A stretch of 64,000 nucleotides of DNA from Actinomyces sp. HMSC035G02 (GTDB taxonomy: Bacteria; Actinomycetota; Actinomycetes; Actinomycetales; Actinomycetaceae). The notes under the pieces are model-generated. The model was not told the origin of the DNA. It saw nothing but the letters and a program-made list of their open reading frames with translations, and ran no database searches. Within the stretch, counting starts at the first letter, position 1. The number at the start of each line of letters is the position of its first letter. Of this stretch, positions 61,510 through 64,000 are shown one piece after another. The translations under genes and the position numbers were made by a program. The DNA is taken from contig KV835882.1 of NCBI GenBank assembly GCA_001838165.1, positions 1,014-65,013 on the forward strand, written 5' to 3'.

Positions 61510-62412
61510 TTACGGGATCAACAGGGAGACGATGAGGAGCAGCGACCAGCCGAGCTCGCTATAGCCGATGAGCTTGGGAGAGAAGGGGCGTGCGCGGGTC
61601 CGGTTCAGCGTCGGCATTACCCACGCGCGCGCGGTCAAGCACGCCCACATGAGGACAGGCCAGATCGTCAGCGCGCCGAACCACCATGCGACAGCCGCGC
61701 ACAGCGTGAACGCAGCATGCAGCAGCGTGGAACCCATCGCCCAGCGCGGGTCCTTGCGGCCTCGGATCATCGAACGAACCAGCGGAACTGTGCCGATGTA
61801 GTGCAGGCCGAACGCAGCGCACGTCGCCCACGCGTGGAGCGTCACCGTAGCCGGTGAACCGTCTGCGATCGCCAGCGAGAACGCCACGGGACCCATGATG
61901 TTACCCGCCAGGATCGAGGCCGCACGGGCGCCCAGGGAGCGCTCGCGGCCCTTCCACACGAGGAAAAGCGCGGATGTGGCCAGGGGTGCGAAGGCGATCG
62001 CCCACCACAGTAGCTGTGGGCGTAGTGCCAGGAGGGTGGCGCCGGGGAGCGCCGCGAGCACGCCGTAGGTCAGGACCGCGGGGGCAATGCGAGAGCGGCG
62101 CTTGGCGGGCGTCTTCACCCAGAGACATACGGCGGAGAACATCTGGAATGCCATCGCCCACGCCACCAGCATGAGGACGACCATCCACGAGAAAGTGAAG
62201 GACAGCGCCCACCCGAGCAGCGGCGGGAACGCCATCATTGTCCACGCGCCGTGCTGGTCGGAGATCCAGCCGTCGCGGGCAAGCTTACGCATGCGGGGAT
62301 TGTTGTGGTGGCGCGGCTTCGGATGTCCCTGAGGTCGCCCCGATGCGTGGTCGTGGGAGCTCACCGGGGTGTGTTCGGGCGTTGAGTGAGTCTGCGGCGC
62401 TGCACTATGCAT
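61510..62412 (-). CDS. YwiC-like family membrane protein
   Basis: A 300-aa protein. A His-rich leader of about 45 residues precedes WISDQHGAWTMMAFPPLLGW, the conserved DQHGAW motif of YwiC-like proteins, and about eight membrane helices follow. The family is common in actinobacteria and of unknown function, sometimes linked to nitrate/anaerobic genes in Bacillus. A minus-strand TAAGCT -10 box lies 6 nt before the ATG. A GC-rich tail overlaps no neighbour. Confidence 0.8.
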   Translation of the reverse strand: MHSAAPQTHSTPEHTPVSSHDHASGRPQGHPKPRHHNNPRMRKLARDGWISDQHGAWTMMAFPPLLGWALSFTFSWMVVLMLVAWAMAFQMFSAVCLWVKTPAKRRSRIAPAVLTYGVLAALPGATLLALRPQLLWWAIAFAPLATSALFLVWKGRERSLGARAASILAGNIMGPVAFSLAIADGSPATVTLHAWATCAAFGLHYIGTVPLVRSMIRGRKDPRWAMGSTLLHAAFTLCAAVAWWFGALTIWPVLMWACLTARAWVMPTLNRTRARPFSPKLIGYSELGWSLLLIVSLLIP

Positions 62413-62513
62413 AGCCTTAGCTTAGTGAAGTAGGCCTGTGAGGCTCAATACTGGGAGGGTCACAACGTGAGACTGAAGCGGGAAAAATTCAACAATCGGT
62501 GAAATATGGGGGC

Positions 62514-63497
62514 ATGTCCACATCAGACACAGTTACAACTCAATCCCCCGTCCTTTCCTCCGAAGACCGAAGTGCGCGCATTGCCGTCACGGTCTTCCCG
62601 CTGCTGATCCTGGCGGCCTTCGCGATCGCCATGATCACGCCCGACACCTTCAAGCCGCTGGCTCCCGGCGTTAACTGGGCGCTCGGCGTCATCATGTTCG
62701 GCATGGGCCTGACCCTGACGCTGCCCGACTTTGGGCTTATCGTCAAGCGTCCGCTGCCCGTGCTCGTGGGTGTTGTCGCCCAGTACGTGATCATGCCCCT
62801 CGTCGGTTGGGCCCTGTGCTACGTGTTTGGTCTGCCCGACGCGGTCGCGGTCGGCGTCATCCTCGTCGGCTGTGCGCCCGGTGGTACGGCCTCGAACGTG
62901 ATCTCCTACCTGGCAAAGGCGGACGTCGCCCTATCGGTCACCATGACTTCGATCTCGACGCTGCTCGCACCCCTCATGACGCCGCTGCTCACCGCCTGGC
63001 TGGTGGGTAACCGCATGCCGGTTGACGGTGCGGCCATGGCGAAGAACATCCTCCTGATGGTCCTCGCCCCCGTCCTGGGCGGCTTCCTCGTGCGCTACAT
63101 TGCGGGCAAGTTCGTGGAGAAGATCCTGCCGGTCCTGCCCTGGATCTCCGTGCTGGGCATCTGTTACGTGCTCCTGGTCGTCGTGTCGGGTTCCGTCGAC
63201 AAGATCCTGACCTCCGGCGCTCTCATCATCGCCGTGGTTATCTGCCACAACCTGCTCGGCTACTTCTTCGGCTACCTGGCCGGACGCGTCGGCCGCGGCT
63301 CCGACAAGGCTGCGCGCACGACCGCGATCGAGGTCGGCATGCAGAACTCGGCGCTGGCCGCGACGCTGGCGAAGACCCACTTCGCCGCCACCCCGGAGAC
63401 CGCGCTCCCGGCCGCCGTGTTCTCCGTGTGGCACAACCTCTCCGGTGCGCTGCTGGCGATGTTCTTCCGCCGCTGGAAGAACGGCGGACAGGCCTAA
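62514..63497 (+). CDS. Bile acid:sodium symporter (BASS) family transporter
   Basis: A 327-aa, about 10-TM protein. VNWALGVIMFGMGLTLTLPDFGLIVKRPLPVLVGVVAQYVIMPLVGWAL and VGCAPGGTASNVISYLAKADVALSVTMTSISTLLAPLMTP are the BASS core, and EVGMQNSALAATLAKTHFAATP is the conserved second-repeat motif with the Na+ site. Bacterial members carry small organic anions such as pantoate or keto acids more often than bile acids. ATG 62514 was chosen by the GGGGG spacing; 62499 is an alternative. A strong terminator follows. Confidence 0.88.
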   Translation: MSTSDTVTTQSPVLSSEDRSARIAVTVFPLLILAAFAIAMITPDTFKPLAPGVNWALGVIMFGMGLTLTLPDFGLIVKRPLPVLVGVVAQYVIMPLVGWALCYVFGLPDAVAVGVILVGCAPGGTASNVISYLAKADVALSVTMTSISTLLAPLMTPLLTAWLVGNRMPVDGAAMAKNILLMVLAPVLGGFLVRYIAGKFVEKILPVLPWISVLGICYVLLVVVSGSVDKILTSGALIIAVVICHNLLGYFFGYLAGRVGRGSDKAARTTAIEVGMQNSALAATLAKTHFAATPETALPAAVFSVWHNLSGALLAMFFRRWKNGGQA

Positions 63498-63559
63498 ATG
63501 GACGAGGCCGGGGCGGGGTGAGCACTGATCTCCGTGTCCGGTTCTCAACTGAGTAGATG

Positions 63560-63599
63560 ACGAGGAGGGGGCGGCCCGCAGGGGTTGCCCCCTCCTCGT
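63560..63599 (+). terminator. Terminator after the BASS transporter
   Basis: ACGAGGAGGGGGC at 63560-63572 pairs perfectly with 63587-63599 around a 14-nt loop. Confidence 0.75.
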
Positions 63600-63752
63600 A
63601 TCGAGCGGTGAGGCCATCACGCTCGTACGTGATTCGTGCAGTGGAATGTGTCAATAATGCACGAATGTTCATTGATAGCGAGGAAATTAATGGCGTGAAA
63701 ATGCGATATGATTCGCGGGTACCCATCACAAATACTCGAAGGAGTAACCCTC

Positions 63753-64000
63753 ATGAAAAAGCGTCTTCTGACGGTCGCCCTCGTCGCGCTGCTGCCCCTG
63801 AGCCTGGCCGCCTGCGGTGGACAGTCCAAGCAGGCTGCGTGCCAGATCATCAATGACAAGGCTGTCAAGGCAATTGATGGCCTGGATCCGAGCAACACGG
63901 AAGACATGATCCAGGGCATGACCAACGTCGCGACCGTCCTGAAGTCTGACGAGATTACCAACAAGGATGTGAAGGCTGCTGCGGTGGCTGCGGGCGATAG
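63753..64000 (+). CDS. Lipoprotein, truncated by the window end
   Basis: The first 82 codons of a secreted lipoprotein: signal MKKRLLTVALVALLPLSLAAC with lipobox LAAC (Cys21), then GGQSKQAACQIINDKAVKAIDGLDPSNTEDMIQGMTNVATVLKSDE. The frame is open to the last base. An AAGGAG ribosome site lies 10 nt before the ATG, and the preceding 100 bp are AT-rich, as for a regulated promoter. No family is recognised from this part. Confidence 0.75.
   Translation, partial: MKKRLLTVALVALLPLSLAACGGQSKQAACQIINDKAVKAIDGLDPSNTEDMIQGMTNVATVLKSDEITNKDVKAAAVAAGD

Overview
The window looks like chromosome from a high-GC Gram-positive actinobacterium of the Actinomycetaceae, close to the oral Schaalia / Actinomyces odontolyticus group. 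The reasons are very GC-rich codon third positions, actinobacterial families (DUF5926, DUF6541, DUF1023 hydrolase, CsoR), many apparently leaderless genes, and secreted proteins with choline-binding-like cell-wall repeats. This placement is inferred; no rRNA or other decisive marker is present. I see no tRNA, rRNA, CRISPR array, integrase, transposase or phage region.

Layout. 0.1-3.6 kb: a DUF4956 / VTC-type polyphosphate polymerase / Cthe_2159-like beta-helix lipoprotein operon. 3.7-8.5 kb: RidA, a cysteine-rich DUF2249 protein, an SRPBCC protein, a repeat-filled intergenic region, DUF2218 and an amino-acid permease. 8.5-12.2 kb: a TPP riboswitch followed by ykoE, a fused ATPase-ATPase-EcfT gene and a P-loop kinase, forming a thiamine/HMP uptake operon. 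12.2-17.6 kb: a phospholipase-D/cardiolipin synthase, a methyltransferase, a divergently oriented ADP-ribosyltransferase-like / DUF2185 pair flanked by a duplicated methyltransferase tail, and a membrane serine hydrolase. 17.9-28.5 kb: a surface-protein cluster with one Ig-like/CW-repeat protein, two tandem subtilases of about 1270 aa, and a lone lipoprotein version of the subtilase I9 propeptide. 28.6-41.7 kb: a flippase-like protein with an embedded kinase-like domain, DedA, a DUF6541 membrane protein, pheA, a second repeat-array locus, a diacylglycerol-kinase-like gene, serS, a HAD phosphatase, a hydrolase and a TetR regulator. 41.9-47.1 kb: an FGGY kinase, DUF5926, GT2 and DUF2079. 47.1-50.4 kb: a copper module (copA, copZ, csoR) with two CsoR-type boxes. 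50.5-59.9 kb: three alpha/beta-hydrolase cassettes, two with small WXG-like helical partners and one also with two lipoproteins, interrupted by purB. 59.9-64 kb: a YvlD-type membrane protein, hisC-like aminotransferase, YwiC-like protein, a BASS transporter and a truncated lipoprotein.

The most unusual non-coding signal is a family of inverted box arrays in two convergent intergenic regions (5.8-6.1 kb and 35.8-36.0 kb). Each array has 2-3 short boxes in one orientation at a 19-20 bp period, then the same number in the opposite orientation. The first locus is bracketed by two direct copies of a 114-bp element with 18-bp terminal inverted repeats; a third copy lies at 43.5 kb and its stem changes keep base pairing. 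Other notable items are a CopA with its metal-binding domain inside the nucleotide-binding domain rather than at the N terminus, the orphan protease propeptide, the ART/DUF2185 pair, a cluster of DnaA-box-like words upstream of serS, and a GACGAGGCC word that recurs at gene ends and in terminators.
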